A DNA stretch of 64,000 nt from Ruminococcus sp. HUN007 (lineage in GTDB: Bacteria > Bacillota > Clostridia > Oscillospirales > Ruminococcaceae), in the NCBI RefSeq assembly GCF_000712055.1, contig NZ_JOOA01000002.1:62001-126000 (forward strand), in the 5' to 3' direction. The notes beneath the pieces are model-generated. The model did not search any database and was not told the origin of the DNA. It saw only the letters and a list, made by a program, of their open reading frames with translations. The position numbers were made by a program, and so were the translations under genes. Below, piece by piece: positions 15,139 through 24,983 of the stretch. Position 1 is the stretch's first letter; the number at the start of each line of letters is the position of its first letter.

Positions 15139-15153
15139 GAGGTTATTTCAGAC

Positions 15154-15657
15154 ATGGCAAAGAAAGTAGCTATAATTATGGGCAGTGACAGTGATCTTCC
15201 TGTAGTTAAAGATGCAGCAAAGGAACTTAAGAATTTTGGTGTTGAGTTTGAGATACATGTAATGTCAGCTCACCGTACACCTGAAGAAGCAGCTGAGTTT
15301 TCAAAGAATGCAGCAGCAAACGGTTTCGGTGTTATCATTGCTGCAGCAGGTATGGCAGCTCATCTCGCAGGTGTTCTTGCAGCCTATACTATTCTTCCGG
15401 TCATCGGAATTCCTATGGAGTCATCACGTCTTGACGGTATGGATGCACTTCTTGCAACAGTACAGATGCCTAAGGGCGTTCCTGTAGCAACAGTTGCTAT
15501 AAACGGTGCAGCCAATGCTGCACTTCTTGCAGTTCAGATTCTTGCCCTTTCAGACAGTGATCTTGCTGCAAAGCTTACAGACATGAAGATTCAGATGAAA
15601 AAGACAATCGCTGAAAAGGATCAGAAGCTCCAGAATACCATCAAGGAACTTATCTGA
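15154..15657 (+). CDS. purE: N5-carboxyaminoimidazole ribonucleotide mutase
   Basis: 167 residues, a complete PurE. The motifs GSDSD (residues 10-14) and SAHRTPE (His 40) form the active site, and the Ala/Gly-rich core [15 protein letters not shown] is conserved. The enzyme makes CAIR, the sixth step in de novo IMP synthesis. No purK lies alongside; PurK may be elsewhere, or the enzyme may be a class II PurE that carboxylates AIR directly, and the sequence alone does not settle this. ATG 15154 follows AGGAGG. First enzyme gene of the purine operon. Confidence 0.95.
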   Translation: MAKKVAIIMGSDSDLPVVKDAAKELKNFGVEFEIHVMSAHRTPEEAAEFSKNAAANGFGVIIAAAGMAAHLAGVLAAYTILPVIGIPMESSRLDGMDALLATVQMPKGVPVATVAINGAANAALLAVQILALSDSDLAAKLTDMKIQMKKTIAEKDQKLQNTIKELI

Positions 15658-15716
15658 TTTTAATAATAAATTAAAGTAATACATATCGCGTAACAGCGGG
15701 AAACGGAGTTATTATT

Positions 15717-16433
15717 ATGGAAAATTTACAGAAAACTGAACAGCTTTACGAAGGAAAGGCTAAGAAGGTATTCGCAACATCTGATCCTGACTATGTAATC
15801 GTATCATACAAGGATGATGCTACAGCATTCAACGGCGAAAAGAAGGGTACAATTGCCGGCAAGGGCGTTATCAACAACAGAATGACAAACTACATGTTCG
15901 GACTTCTTGAAAAAGCCGGCGTTCCTACACACCTTGTCAAGGAGATCAACGACCGTGAAACCATCGTTAAGAAGGTTGAGATCGTTCCTCTCGAAGTAAT
16001 CGTAAGAAACGTAGCAGCAGGAAGCTTCTCAAAGAAGCTCGGCATTGAAGAAGGCACACCTCTCAAGCAGCCTACACTCGAATTCAGCTACAAGAACGAT
16101 GACCTCGGCGATCCTTTCATCAATGACTACTATGCACTTGGTCTCGGCCTTGCTACTAAGGAAGAAATCGAAACAATCACAAAGTACGCTTTCATGGTAA
16201 ATGACTTCATGAAGGATTTCTTCAAGAAGATGAACATCGACCTCATCGACTTCAAGATCGAATTCGGCCGTTTCCACGATCAGATCATTCTCGCTGACGA
16301 GATCTCACCTGATACATGCCGTTTCTGGGACAGCACAACACATGAAAAGCTCGACAAGGACCGTTTCCGCAGAGATATGGGCGGCGTTGAAGAAGCTTAC
16401 CAGGAAATCATGAAGAGACTTATGGGTGAATAA
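15717..16433 (+). CDS. purC: SAICAR synthetase
   Basis: 238 residues, full length. It has the ATP-grasp-like N-terminus ([20 protein letters not shown]), the VVR-type core [15 protein letters not shown] and the substrate-binding [12 protein letters not shown] motif. It joins CAIR with aspartate to give SAICAR in de novo purine synthesis. GGAG precedes ATG 15717. It lies 59 bases after purE and 3 bases before purF, in one transcript. Confidence 0.95.
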   Translation: MENLQKTEQLYEGKAKKVFATSDPDYVIVSYKDDATAFNGEKKGTIAGKGVINNRMTNYMFGLLEKAGVPTHLVKEINDRETIVKKVEIVPLEVIVRNVAAGSFSKKLGIEEGTPLKQPTLEFSYKNDDLGDPFINDYYALGLGLATKEEIETITKYAFMVNDFMKDFFKKMNIDLIDFKIEFGRFHDQIILADEISPDTCRFWDSTTHEKLDKDRFRRDMGGVEEAYQEIMKRLMGE

Positions 16434-16436
16434 TCG

Positions 16437-17858
16437 ATGGGCGGATTTTTTGGAGCTGCTTCAGAACACAGCTGTATAACAGATGTGTTCTTCGGAACTG
16501 ACTATCATTCACATCTCGGTACGAGAAGAGGCGGTATGACCGCTTACTCTGCAGCAAAGGGTTTTCAGAGAGCTATCCACAGCATCGAGAATTCTCCTTT
16601 CAGAACAAAGTTTGAAAAAGACATTGAGGACATGGAAGGCAACATGTGTATCGGCTGCATCAGCGACACAGATCCTCAGCCAATCCTTGTTCGTTCAAAG
16701 CTTGGTGTATATGCTGTCTGTACAATCGGTATCATAAACAATGCACGCGAACTTGAAGAGGAACTTCTCGATTCAGGCTGCGCAAGTTTTGAAACAATGA
16801 GCAGCGGAAGCATCAACTCAAGCGACCTTGTAGGTGCTCTCATCGCTCAGAAGCCAACATTTACTGAAGGTATCAGATACGTTCAGCAGAAAATAAACGG
16901 TACAGTATCACTCATGATACTCACAAAGGACGGTATCATTGCTGCCAGAGACAAAGAGGGAAGACTCCCGATCCTCGTAGGTAAGCGTGATGACGGATAC
17001 TGCCTTTCATTCGAATCATTCTCATACCAGAAGCTTGGTTATGAGACATGCTACGAACTCGGACCTGGAGAAATAATCAATCTTACTTCAAAGGGTTACG
17101 ACATTCTTTCAGAAAGAACAAACGATCTTAAGATCTGTTCATTCCTCTGGACCTACTACGGCTATCCTACAGCTGTTTATGAAGGCGTAAACGTAGAAGT
17201 TATGCGTACAAGGAACGGTGAGATAATGGCCGAGCAGGATATGGCAAACGGCAAGCTTCCTGATGTTGACTATATCTGCGGTATCCCGGATTCAGGTGTT
17301 CCGCATGCTATCGGTTATGCTAACCGAAGCGGCATCCCGTTTGCAAGACCATTTATCAAGTACACTCCTACATGGCCGAGAAGCTTCATGCCTCAGAACC
17401 AGACAATCAGAAATCAGGTTGCCAAGATGAAGCTCATTCCGGTACACGAACTTATCAGCGGCAAGAAGCTTCTTTTCGTTGATGACAGTATCGTAAGAGG
17501 TACACAGCTTCGCGAAACAGTTGAATTCCTTTACGCAAACGGTGCGAAGGAAGTTCACATGAGATCAGCATGCCCGCCTATCATGTACGGATGCAAATAT
17601 CTCAACTTCTCAAGAAGCAATTCAGAACTTGATCTTATCGCAAGAAAAATAATTGATGAGTTCGAAGGCGAAGAAGGCGTTAAGTACATTGCTGAATACA
17701 GCGATACAAACACTGAACGCGGCCAGAGACTCAGAAACGAGATCTGTAAGAGACTTAAGCTTACATCTCTTGAGTTCCAGTCACTTGAAGGAACTGTAAA
17801 GGCAATCGGTCTTCCGGCATGCAACCTCTGCAGCTACTGCTGGGACGGCAAGGAATGA
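16437..17858 (+). CDS. purF: Amidophosphoribosyltransferase-like protein lacking the N-terminal catalytic cysteine
   Basis: 473 residues, the length and order of PurF: an Ntn glutaminase-like domain, then a phosphoribosyltransferase domain with the PRPP loop VDDSIVRGT (348-356). The GTDYHSHLGTRRGG segment is the usual glutaminase-domain signature. However, the protein starts MGGFFG where PurF normally has MCGxxG; the Cys exposed by Met removal is the glutamine-cleaving nucleophile. No alternative start supplies a Cys. Cysteines at 462, 465 and 468 (ACNLCSYC), with others near 381-392, could hold an iron-sulfur cluster as in Bacillus PurF. It may use ammonia, or glutaminase activity may be supplied otherwise. 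Coupled to purC by a 3-base gap. Confidence 0.85.
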   Translation: MGGFFGAASEHSCITDVFFGTDYHSHLGTRRGGMTAYSAAKGFQRAIHSIENSPFRTKFEKDIEDMEGNMCIGCISDTDPQPILVRSKLGVYAVCTIGIINNARELEEELLDSGCASFETMSSGSINSSDLVGALIAQKPTFTEGIRYVQQKINGTVSLMILTKDGIIAARDKEGRLPILVGKRDDGYCLSFESFSYQKLGYETCYELGPGEIINLTSKGYDILSERTNDLKICSFLWTYYGYPTAVYEGVNVEVMRTRNGEIMAEQDMANGKLPDVDYICGIPDSGVPHAIGYANRSGIPFARPFIKYTPTWPRSFMPQNQTIRNQVAKMKLIPVHELISGKKLLFVDDSIVRGTQLRETVEFLYANGAKEVHMRSACPPIMYGCKYLNFSRSNSELDLIARKIIDEFEGEEGVKYIAEYSDTNTERGQRLRNEICKRLKLTSLEFQSLEGTVKAIGLPACNLCSYCWDGKE

Positions 17859-17890
17859 CGCGGACAAACAACTCATACGGAGGATAATAA

Positions 17891-18925
17891 ATGAAAAGTT
17901 TTTCAGAAAGCTATAAAGAAGCCGGCGTTGACGTAACAGCTGGTTATAAGGCTGTAGAGCTCATGAAGGCTCATGTTGCAAAGACAATGACAAGCGGAGT
18001 TCTCTCAGGCATCGGCGGATTCGGCGGCCTTTATGAAATTGATCTTACTGGTATCAGCAAGCCGGTACTCGTTTCAGGTACAGACGGCGTTGGTACAAAA
18101 CTCAAGATCGCTTTCCTTATGGACAAGCACGACACAGTTGGTATCGACTGCGTTGCTATGTGTGTAAACGACGTTATCTGCTGCGGTGCAAAGCCACTCT
18201 TTTTCCTTGACTACATTGCAGTAGGCAAGAACTATCCTGAAAAGGTGGCAAACATCGTTTCAGGTGTTGCTGAAGGATGTGTACAGTCAGGTGCTGCTCT
18301 TATCGGCGGCGAAACTGCAGAAATGCCTGGTTTCTATCCTGAAGATGAATATGACCTCGCTGGTTTCACAGTTGGTGTTGTTGACAAGGACAAGATCATC
18401 AGAAATGAAACACAGAAGGCAGGGGACGTTATGATTGCTCTTCCTTCAAGCGGTGTTCACTCAAATGGATTCTCACTTGTAAGAAAGGTGTTTACAGTAA
18501 GCGAACAGAACCTCGCACGTCACTACGGTGATCTTGGCAAGACTCTCGGTGAAGTTCTTCTTACACCTACAAAGATATATGTAAAACCTGTTCTTGAACT
18601 TCTTAAGGCTGTAAATGTAAAGTCTATCTCACATATTACAGGCGGCGGTTTCTACGAAAACATTCCGCGTTCACTTCCTGCAGGCATCACAGCTTCTATC
18701 GAAAGATCAGCTGTTAAGGTACTTCCTATCTTCGATCTTATCGCTAAGACAGGCAATATTCCTGAAAGAGACATGTTCAATACATTCAACATGGGTGTCG
18801 GCATGATCGTTGTTGTAGACAAGAACGATGCAGACAAGGCTATTGCTGCTCTTAAGGCTGCCGGTGAAGACGCTTACATTCTCGGTGAACTCGTAAACGG
18901 CGAAGAAGGCGTAATTATTAAGTAA
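17891..18925 (+). CDS. purM: AIR synthetase (phosphoribosylformylglycinamidine cyclo-ligase)
   Basis: 344 residues. It starts with the family's SYKEAGVDV motif and has the glycine-rich [13 protein letters not shown], the [15 protein letters not shown] and [18 protein letters not shown] metal/ATP sites, and [11 protein letters not shown]. These place it in the PurM/ThiL fold. It closes FGAM to AIR using ATP. GGAGG precedes ATG 17891. The neighbouring purS/L/Q genes that make its substrate are not in this window. Confidence 0.95.
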   Translation: MKSFSESYKEAGVDVTAGYKAVELMKAHVAKTMTSGVLSGIGGFGGLYEIDLTGISKPVLVSGTDGVGTKLKIAFLMDKHDTVGIDCVAMCVNDVICCGAKPLFFLDYIAVGKNYPEKVANIVSGVAEGCVQSGAALIGGETAEMPGFYPEDEYDLAGFTVGVVDKDKIIRNETQKAGDVMIALPSSGVHSNGFSLVRKVFTVSEQNLARHYGDLGKTLGEVLLTPTKIYVKPVLELLKAVNVKSISHITGGGFYENIPRSLPAGITASIERSAVKVLPIFDLIAKTGNIPERDMFNTFNMGVGMIVVVDKNDADKAIAALKAAGEDAYILGELVNGEEGVIIK

Positions 18926-18940
18926 TACGGGGGATAATCG

Positions 18941-19564
18941 ATGAAAAATATCGTTGTTCTCGTATCAGGCGGCGGCACTAATCTTCAGGCACTTATCGAT
19001 TCTGAAGCACGCGGCGAGATAAAAAACGGGAAGATCACCTGTGTTATCTCATCTAATCCTGAAGCCTACGCTCTTGAAAGAGCATCAAAGGCAGGAATAA
19101 ACACTGTAGTTATTCCAAGAAAGGAATACAAAGACAGTGTCGCTTACAGTAAGGCAATACTTGAAGAACTTGATAACCAGAAGGCAGACCTCATAGTTCT
19201 TGCAGGATTTATGACTATACTTGACAGGTGCGTTACTGAAAAGTATCCTTACAGGATCATAAACGTTCATCCTGCTCTGATCCCGTCATTCTGCGGTGAA
19301 GGTTTCTACGGACTCAAGGTTCATGAAAAAGCTCTCGAATACGGTGTCAAGGTCTCAGGCGCTACCATTCACTTTGTAAACGAAGAAGCTGATGCAGGTG
19401 CGATCATACTTCAGGGTACGGTAAACATTGAAAATGATGACACACCTGAAGTTCTTCAGAAAAGAATAATGGAAAACGTTGAATGGAAGCTGCTTCCTAA
19501 GGCTGTTTCACTTTTCTGTGAAGACCGTATCTCGATCCGCAACGGAAAAGCTTACGTTGACTGA
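18941..19564 (+). CDS. purN: Phosphoribosylglycinamide formyltransferase
   Basis: 207 residues, complete. LVSGGGTNLQALID binds the phosphate of GAR. The active site INVHPALIPSFCG (Asn-His) and the Asp of VNEEADAGAII are in place. It uses 10-formyl-tetrahydrofolate to formylate GAR. GGGG precedes ATG 18941, 15 bases after purM. Confidence 0.95.
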   Translation: MKNIVVLVSGGGTNLQALIDSEARGEIKNGKITCVISSNPEAYALERASKAGINTVVIPRKEYKDSVAYSKAILEELDNQKADLIVLAGFMTILDRCVTEKYPYRIINVHPALIPSFCGEGFYGLKVHEKALEYGVKVSGATIHFVNEEADAGAIILQGTVNIENDDTPEVLQKRIMENVEWKLLPKAVSLFCEDRISIRNGKAYVD

Positions 19565-19644
19565 TTTAACAAACTGATGTGTACTTCCGGCGGACAGTTC
19601 TTCCGGAAGTACTCTGTAATAAAAAAATAGGAGAAACCATACTT

Positions 19645-20364
19645 ATGAAAATGCTCGACATTTATGAAGAACTTAAAAAGAATTCATATCCTGGCAGAGG
19701 TATAGTTATCGGCAGATCAGCTGACGGAAAGAAAGCTGCGACTGCTTATTTCATCATGGGAAGAAGCGTAAACTCACGTAACCGTGTATTTACAGCTACT
19801 GATGACGGTATCGTAACAGAAGCTGCTGATCCTTCAAAGCTCTCTGATCCGCACCTTATCATTTATGCACCGGTAAGGAAGCTCGGTAACATCACAATAG
19901 TTACAAACGGTGATCAGACGGATACTATCTACGATAACATGGCTAAGGGCCAGACTTTCGAACAGTCTCTCAGAGAAAGAGAATACGAAGACGATGCTCC
20001 GAACTACACACCAAGAATTTCTGGTATCATGGAGATCGAAAACGGTAAGTACAATTATTCAATGTCTATTCTCAAGTCTGCAGACGGCGATCCATCATGC
20101 GTAGAAAGATTCACATACAACTATGCTGCACCTATCGCAGGTACAGGTCACTTCATCCACACATATATGGGTGACGGAAATCCGCTTCCAAGCTTTGAAG
20201 GCGAACCTGAAAAGATCTCTGTTCCGGATGACATAAATGAATTTGCAGATAAGCTTTGGAATTCTCTTAATGCTGACAACAAGGTTTCTCTTTTCGTTCG
20301 TTACATTGACATTGCAACAGGCGCTGAAGAAACTAAGATCATAAACAAATTTGAAAAGATCTGA
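19645..20364 (+). CDS. purO: IMP cyclohydrolase of the PurO-like type
   Basis: 239 residues. The N-terminus YPGRGIVIGRSADGKKAATA is followed by YFIMGRSVNSRNRVF and then the PHLIIYAPVR and NGDQTDTI segments. This is the stand-alone IMP cyclohydrolase family first known from archaea (PurO), which closes FAICAR to IMP, the last step of the pathway. It is not the cyclohydrolase domain of PurH. The ATG at 19645 follows ATAGGAG; the frame extends to 19579 without a ribosome site. It sits directly before a protein that carries only the AICAR-transformylase half of PurH, so the two together replace bifunctional PurH. Confidence 0.8.
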   Translation: MKMLDIYEELKKNSYPGRGIVIGRSADGKKAATAYFIMGRSVNSRNRVFTATDDGIVTEAADPSKLSDPHLIIYAPVRKLGNITIVTNGDQTDTIYDNMAKGQTFEQSLREREYEDDAPNYTPRISGIMEIENGKYNYSMSILKSADGDPSCVERFTYNYAAPIAGTGHFIHTYMGDGNPLPSFEGEPEKISVPDDINEFADKLWNSLNADNKVSLFVRYIDIATGAEETKIINKFEKI

Positions 20365-20381
20365 TTGTGGAGGAAAAACAA

Positions 20382-21563
20382 ATGGCAAATGAAATGCTTT
20401 TAAAATACGGCTGTAACCCAAACCAGAAGCCGTCAAGAGTTTACATGGCTGACGGCAGGGATCTTCCAATTGAAGTTCTTAACGGAAAGCCGGGCTACAT
20501 CAATCTTCTTGATGCTTTCAACGGCTGGCAGCTTGTAAAGGAACTTAAGGCAGCTACAGGTTACTGTGCAGCTACATCATTCAAGCACGTTTCACCTGCA
20601 GGTGCAGCTATCGGCAAGCCGCTTACAGAAACTGAAGCGAAGATCTACTTTGTTGATGATCTCGGCGAACTCACACCAATGGCTGCAGCATATGCAAGAG
20701 CAAGAGGCGCAGACAGAATGTCCTCATACGGTGACTTCATCGCTCTTTCTGATGAATGCGACGCATGCACAGCAAAGATGATCCAGAGAGAAGTTTCTGA
20801 CGGTATCATTGCACCTTCATACACAGATGAAGCTCTTGAGATCCTTAAGTCCAAGAGAAAAGGTACATACAACATCATAAAGATCGATGCTGACTATGTT
20901 CCGGCGCCTGTAGAAACAAAGCAGGTTTACGGTGTTACTTTCGAGCAGGGAAGAAACGAACTGAAGATCGACAATGACATGCTCACAAATATCGTAACTG
21001 ACAACAAGGATATTCCGGATGACAAGAAGGATGACCTCGTTATCGCTCTTATCACACTTAAATATACACAGTCAAACTCAGTATGCTACGTTAAGAACGG
21101 TCAGGCTATCGGTATCGGTGCTGGTCAGCAGTCAAGAATCCACTGCACAAGACTTGCAGGCAACAAGGCTGATATCTGGTGGTTAAGACAGCATCCAAAG
21201 GTTATGGGTCTCCAGTTTGTTGACAACATCAGAAGACCTGACAGAGATAACACAATTGACGTTTACATCTCTGACGAATACGAAGATGTTCTTGCTGACG
21301 GCGTATGGCAGACACTCTTCAAGGTAAAGCCTGAGGTTCTTACAGCTGCTGAAAAGAAGGAATGGCTTGCAAAGAACAAGGATGTATGCCTTGGTTCCGA
21401 CGCATTCTTCCCGTTCGGCGACAACATCGAAAGAGCCAAGAAGAGCGGTGTTGCTTACATTGCTGAACCAGGCGGATCAATCAGAGATGATCATGTTATC
21501 ATGACATGCAACAAGTACAACATTGCCATGGCATTTACAGGCATCAGACTTTTCCATCACTGA
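20382..21563 (+). CDS. purH: AICAR transformylase (single-domain PurH-like)
   Basis: 393 residues. It has MLLKYGCNPNQKPSRVY, the folate/AICAR-binding SFKHVSPAGAAIG (Lys-His pair), a QSNSVCYVKNGQAIGIGAGQ strand region and the PDRDN / EPGGSIRDDHVI motifs of the AICARFT half of PurH. It lacks the N-terminal IMP cyclohydrolase domain, which is supplied by the gene before it. It formylates AICAR to FAICAR. ATG 20382 follows GGAGG; a GTG at 20367 overlaps that site and is unlikely. Confidence 0.9.
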   Translation: MANEMLLKYGCNPNQKPSRVYMADGRDLPIEVLNGKPGYINLLDAFNGWQLVKELKAATGYCAATSFKHVSPAGAAIGKPLTETEAKIYFVDDLGELTPMAAAYARARGADRMSSYGDFIALSDECDACTAKMIQREVSDGIIAPSYTDEALEILKSKRKGTYNIIKIDADYVPAPVETKQVYGVTFEQGRNELKIDNDMLTNIVTDNKDIPDDKKDDLVIALITLKYTQSNSVCYVKNGQAIGIGAGQQSRIHCTRLAGNKADIWWLRQHPKVMGLQFVDNIRRPDRDNTIDVYISDEYEDVLADGVWQTLFKVKPEVLTAAEKKEWLAKNKDVCLGSDAFFPFGDNIERAKKSGVAYIAEPGGSIRDDHVIMTCNKYNIAMAFTGIRLFHH

Positions 21564-21602
21564 TAACCGTAACACTATTTGAACTAATCAGATTTTATAT
21601 CA

Positions 21603-21638
21603 GTATATCGCAGTGTACATTGTGCAGCTGCGATATAC
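21603..21638 (+). promoter_or_regulatory. Hairpin in the AICARFT-purD gap
   Basis: GTATATCGCAG (21603-21613) pairs perfectly with CTGCGATATAC (21628-21638), 14-base loop, followed only by GTTTATATAAC. It could partly terminate or stabilise the operon mRNA ahead of purD. Confidence 0.5.
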
Positions 21639-21666
21639 GTTTATATAACAAGGAGGTATTATTCCC

Positions 21667-22954
21667 ATGAATGTACTCGTAATCGGCGGCGGCGGACGTG
21701 AGCACGCTCTTGTAATGAAGATACATGAAAGTGAAAAGGTTGATAAAATTTACTGTGCACCTGGTAACGGCGGTATTTCCAGATACGCTGAATGTTTCAG
21801 CGATGTCAAGGCAACTGATATTGAAGGTGTTGTTGCACTCGCTAAAAAAGTAAATGCTGATCTTGTAGTTGTAGCACCGGACGATCCGCTCGTACTCGGA
21901 ATGGTCGATGCCCTTAACAAGGAAGGTTTTGCAACATTCGGTCCTAACAAGGCTGCTGCAATCATAGAAGGCAGCAAGGTTTTTTTCAAAGGATCTTATG
22001 AAGAAGTACAATATTCCGACTGCTGAATACAACGTATTCTCATCAGCTATCGAAGCTGTAAACTACATCAAGGAAAAGAACGAGTATCCTACAGTAATCA
22101 AGGCTGACGGTCTTGCACTCGGAAAGGGCGTTATAATCGCCCAGAACTTTGAGGAAGCTGAGGATGCAGTCAAGTCTATTATGGAAGACAAGATCTTCGG
22201 TGCAAGCGGTTCAAAGATCGTTGTTGAAGAATTCCTTACAGGTCCTGAAGTTTCAGTGCTTTGTTTCACAGACGGCAAGACACTTAAGCCGATGATTTCT
22301 TCAATGGATCACAAGAGAGCTCTTGACGGTGACCAGGGTCTCAACACAGGCGGTATGGGAACTGTAGCTCCTAACCCTTACTATACAGACAAGGTTGCTG
22401 AAGAATGTATGAAGACTATCTTCAGACCTACTATTGAAGCAATGAACAATGAAGGCAGAACATTCAAGGGATGCCTTTACTTCGGCCTTATGATCACACC
22501 AAAGGGTCCTAAGGTTATTGAATACAACTGCCGTTTCGGTGATCCGGAAACACAGGTAGTACTTCCTCTTCTTGATACAGACATCATCGACATCATGATG
22601 GCTATATATGATGACAAGCTTGATACTGTAAACGTAAGATGGAAAAATGAATCTGCAGCATGTGTTGTTATGGCCAGCGGCGGATATCCGAAAAAATACG
22701 AGACCGGCAAGGAAATTAGCGGTCTTGATGCCAAGGGACAGGTAAGCGGTGCATTTGTTTATCATGCCGGCACAAAGTATGATGACGGAAAGTTCTTTAC
22801 AGCAGGAGGACGTGTACTTAACGTAACTGCAACCGGCAAGACACTTAAGGAAGCTCTTGATCAGTCGTACAGCTGTGTAAAGAAAATTTCATTTGAAAAT
22901 CATCATTTCCGTACTGATATCGGTGCGAGAGCTCTTGCAGCTGAAGATCAGTAA
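21667..22954 (+). CDS. purD: Phosphoribosylamine-glycine ligase, frameshifted in a T7 run
   Basis: The first frame (21667-22026) gives the PurD N-domain (VIGGGGREHALVMKI, then FGPNKAAAIIEGSKVF). It then runs into nonsense. The second frame continues LMKKYNIPTAEYNVF with the ATP-grasp motifs VIKADGLALGKGV, then DGDQGLNTGGMGT and EYNCRFGDPETQ, to 22954. Removing one T from the T7 run at 21980-21986 restores an uninterrupted 428-residue PurD, the normal length. Everything else is intact and codon bias is strong, so a sequence error is more likely than gene loss. PurD joins phosphoribosylamine and glycine, the second step of the pathway. AAGGAGG precedes ATG 21667. Confidence 0.9.
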
Positions 22955-22976
22955 AACCCGATGTGAGGTGATCTGA

Positions 22977-23609
22977 TTGAGCCGTCTTGACAAAATCAAA
23001 ACCTTCAGAGGACTTACATGGGTAGGTCTTCTTGCCAACAGCATGTTTGTTCTGTTCATCATCGTAACTCTCATCTATTATTCCTACTACCTCAGAACAG
23101 GCAACATTGTACCTGTAGTTGAAGCTATTGCCTATGCAATTGAAGTATCAGGTTTTCTGCTTATGCTGCTGAACGTGGTTGGCTATGCAGTTAAACTCAG
23201 AGGCCGTCTGCCGCTGAAGATCGCTATGTCCGTCTATTTTCTGATGGAATTTATTATTATGATCTGCGATTTCAACCTGATCGATGTTTCTGAGTTCTAC
23301 ACACCAGCTTCAAAAGCACTTATTATTTCACACTGTGTATTCTCAACGGCAGTAGTTATGTTCTATATGCTCATCGAAAAGGAAAACACGGTTTTACAGA
23401 AAGCCACAACTGTAGCAGCAATAATATGCATGCTTGCATGTTTTGCGATAGTATTCAATGTACGTGTGTACGCTTCTGTTCTTGTTAATTCCATTGCGTA
23501 TATAGTTCTGTTTTCCGTTATTCTGTTTTATGACAACAGAGGCGTAATATATCCGGACTGTTACGGAGAAGAACAGAAGACTTTTTCAGATTCAGGATTT
23601 TTTGAATAG
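22977..23609 (+). CDS. Polytopic membrane protein of unknown function
   Basis: 210 residues with about six hydrophobic helices and little soluble sequence apart from an acidic C-terminal tail (CYGEEQKTFSDSGFFE). It starts with TTG at 22977, with GAGGTG 8 bases upstream; no ATG fits. It is 22 bases after purD and ends at a terminator, so it is the last gene of the purine operon. No transporter motif is recognisable. Whether it has any link to purines is unknown. Confidence 0.65.
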   Translation: MSRLDKIKTFRGLTWVGLLANSMFVLFIIVTLIYYSYYLRTGNIVPVVEAIAYAIEVSGFLLMLLNVVGYAVKLRGRLPLKIAMSVYFLMEFIIMICDFNLIDVSEFYTPASKALIISHCVFSTAVVMFYMLIEKENTVLQKATTVAAIICMLACFAIVFNVRVYASVLVNSIAYIVLFSVILFYDNRGVIYPDCYGEEQKTFSDSGFFE

Positions 23610-23614
23610 TGATT

Positions 23615-23656
23615 AAAAAACATGAACCGAAATATTTGGTTCATGTTTTTTATAAT
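23615..23656 (+). terminator. Terminator of the purine operon
   Basis: AAAAAACATGAACC (23615-23628) pairs with GGTTCATGTTTTTT (23638-23651). Confidence 0.9.
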
Positions 23657-23718
23657 AATAAAAACGATATGCATATCTGCGTTTGCGTCTATGCACGATA
23701 AATATAAAAGGAGAACTG

Positions 23719-24960
23719 ATGGATCAGGAAACAAAGAAAACCAAAGTCATTCTCGCTGCTGTTGACACAGGAGAATATGACATTGAAAGCTCGTTAGCCG
23801 AACTTGAAGAGCTTGCGAAAACTGCTGACGGTGAAGTTGTGGGTGTTATTACACAGAAAAAGCCTGCTTTCGATCCGGGATTCTGCATGGGTGCGGGAAG
23901 ACTTGAGGAGCTTGCGGATATCTGTAAGGAACTTGAAACAGAACTCATAGTATTTGACCATGAACTTAGTGCAACACAGATCAGAAATATCGAAGATATT
24001 ACCGACGTCCGCGTAATTGACAGAACAATGCTTATTCTCGATATTTTTGCTGCAAGAGCCAGAACAAGTGAAGGTAAACTGCAGGTAGAACTTGCACTTC
24101 AGAAGTACAGGCTGCCGCGCCTTACCGGTATGGGTGTCGAGATGTCACGTCTCGGAGGCGGTATCGGCACCAGAGGCCCTGGTGAAACCAAGCTTGAAAC
24201 TGACCGCCGTCATATAAAACGCCGTATCACTGCTCTTGAGGAGGAGCTTAGGAACCTCGGCGAGCGCAGAAAACGAATGAGAGCACGAAGAAAGAAGGAC
24301 AGCGTACTTACTGCGGCCATAGTCGGATATACCAACGTAGGCAAGTCAACTCTTCTGAATGCCCTTACTGAAGCCGGTGTTCTGGCAGAGAACAAGCTTT
24401 TTGCAACCCTTGACACAACCTCACGCTCGATCGAACTTCCTGACGGAAGAAGCGTTATGCTTATTGATACTGTAGGACTTATCAGAAGACTCCCTCACAG
24501 TCTTGTTGAAGCTTTCAAGAGTACGCTTGAAGAAGCAGCGGAAGCAGATCTCATTATCGAGATCATCGATTCATCATCGCCGGAGGCAGCTGAACAGATA
24601 AAGGTCACTCATGATCTTCTTGCTGAACTCGGATGTGAGGAAACTCCTCATATATATGTTCTCAATAAATGCGATAAAGGCGAACCGCTGATCAAACTTC
24701 CTTCTGACGTACCGCAGGTAAGGATCTCGGCAATAAACAGAACAGGGTTTGATGAACTTCTTTCTCTTGTGGTTGCAAATCTGCCTGAGACATTAAGGAA
24801 AATGAAACTTCTTATTCCTTACAGCCAGACAGGACTTACAGGAAAGATACGTGAAAACGGCAGAGTAATTAATGAAGAATACGCAGAAAACGGCGTGATC
24901 ACAGAAGCGCTCGTGGATATAAGACTGCAGAAGCTCTGCGAACAGTACCTTACAGAATAA
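23719..24960 (+). CDS. hflX: GTPase HflX
   Basis: 413 residues. The HflX N-terminal domain (GCxxGxG-type MGAGRLEEL) leads into the conserved glycine-rich RLGGGIGTRGPGETKLETDR linker and a basic coiled coil. The G domain follows, with VGYTNVGKST (P-loop), DTVGLIRRLP (switch II) and NKCD. HflX binds the ribosome and splits or rescues 70S particles, especially under stress. ATG 23719 follows AAAGGAG; the frame reaches back to 23683 without a site. Single-gene unit. Confidence 0.95.
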   Translation: MDQETKKTKVILAAVDTGEYDIESSLAELEELAKTADGEVVGVITQKKPAFDPGFCMGAGRLEELADICKELETELIVFDHELSATQIRNIEDITDVRVIDRTMLILDIFAARARTSEGKLQVELALQKYRLPRLTGMGVEMSRLGGGIGTRGPGETKLETDRRHIKRRITALEEELRNLGERRKRMRARRKKDSVLTAAIVGYTNVGKSTLLNALTEAGVLAENKLFATLDTTSRSIELPDGRSVMLIDTVGLIRRLPHSLVEAFKSTLEEAAEADLIIEIIDSSSPEAAEQIKVTHDLLAELGCEETPHIYVLNKCDKGEPLIKLPSDVPQVRISAINRTGFDELLSLVVANLPETLRKMKLLIPYSQTGLTGKIRENGRVINEEYAENGVITEALVDIRLQKLCEQYLTE

Positions 24961-24973
24961 GAACCATGGTCTG

Positions 24974-24983
24974 TTAAGGAAAC
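24974..24983. repeat. Partial copy of the MITE-like terminus
   Basis: TTAAGGAAAC just after the hflX stop, matching the start of the copies at 14829 and 28511. Confidence 0.3.

Noticed and set aside
14978..15150. Purine riboswitch in the purE leader
   Set aside because: Only an isolated TATAATC fits; the paired loops of the aptamer could not be drawn, while a leader peptide with hairpin could.
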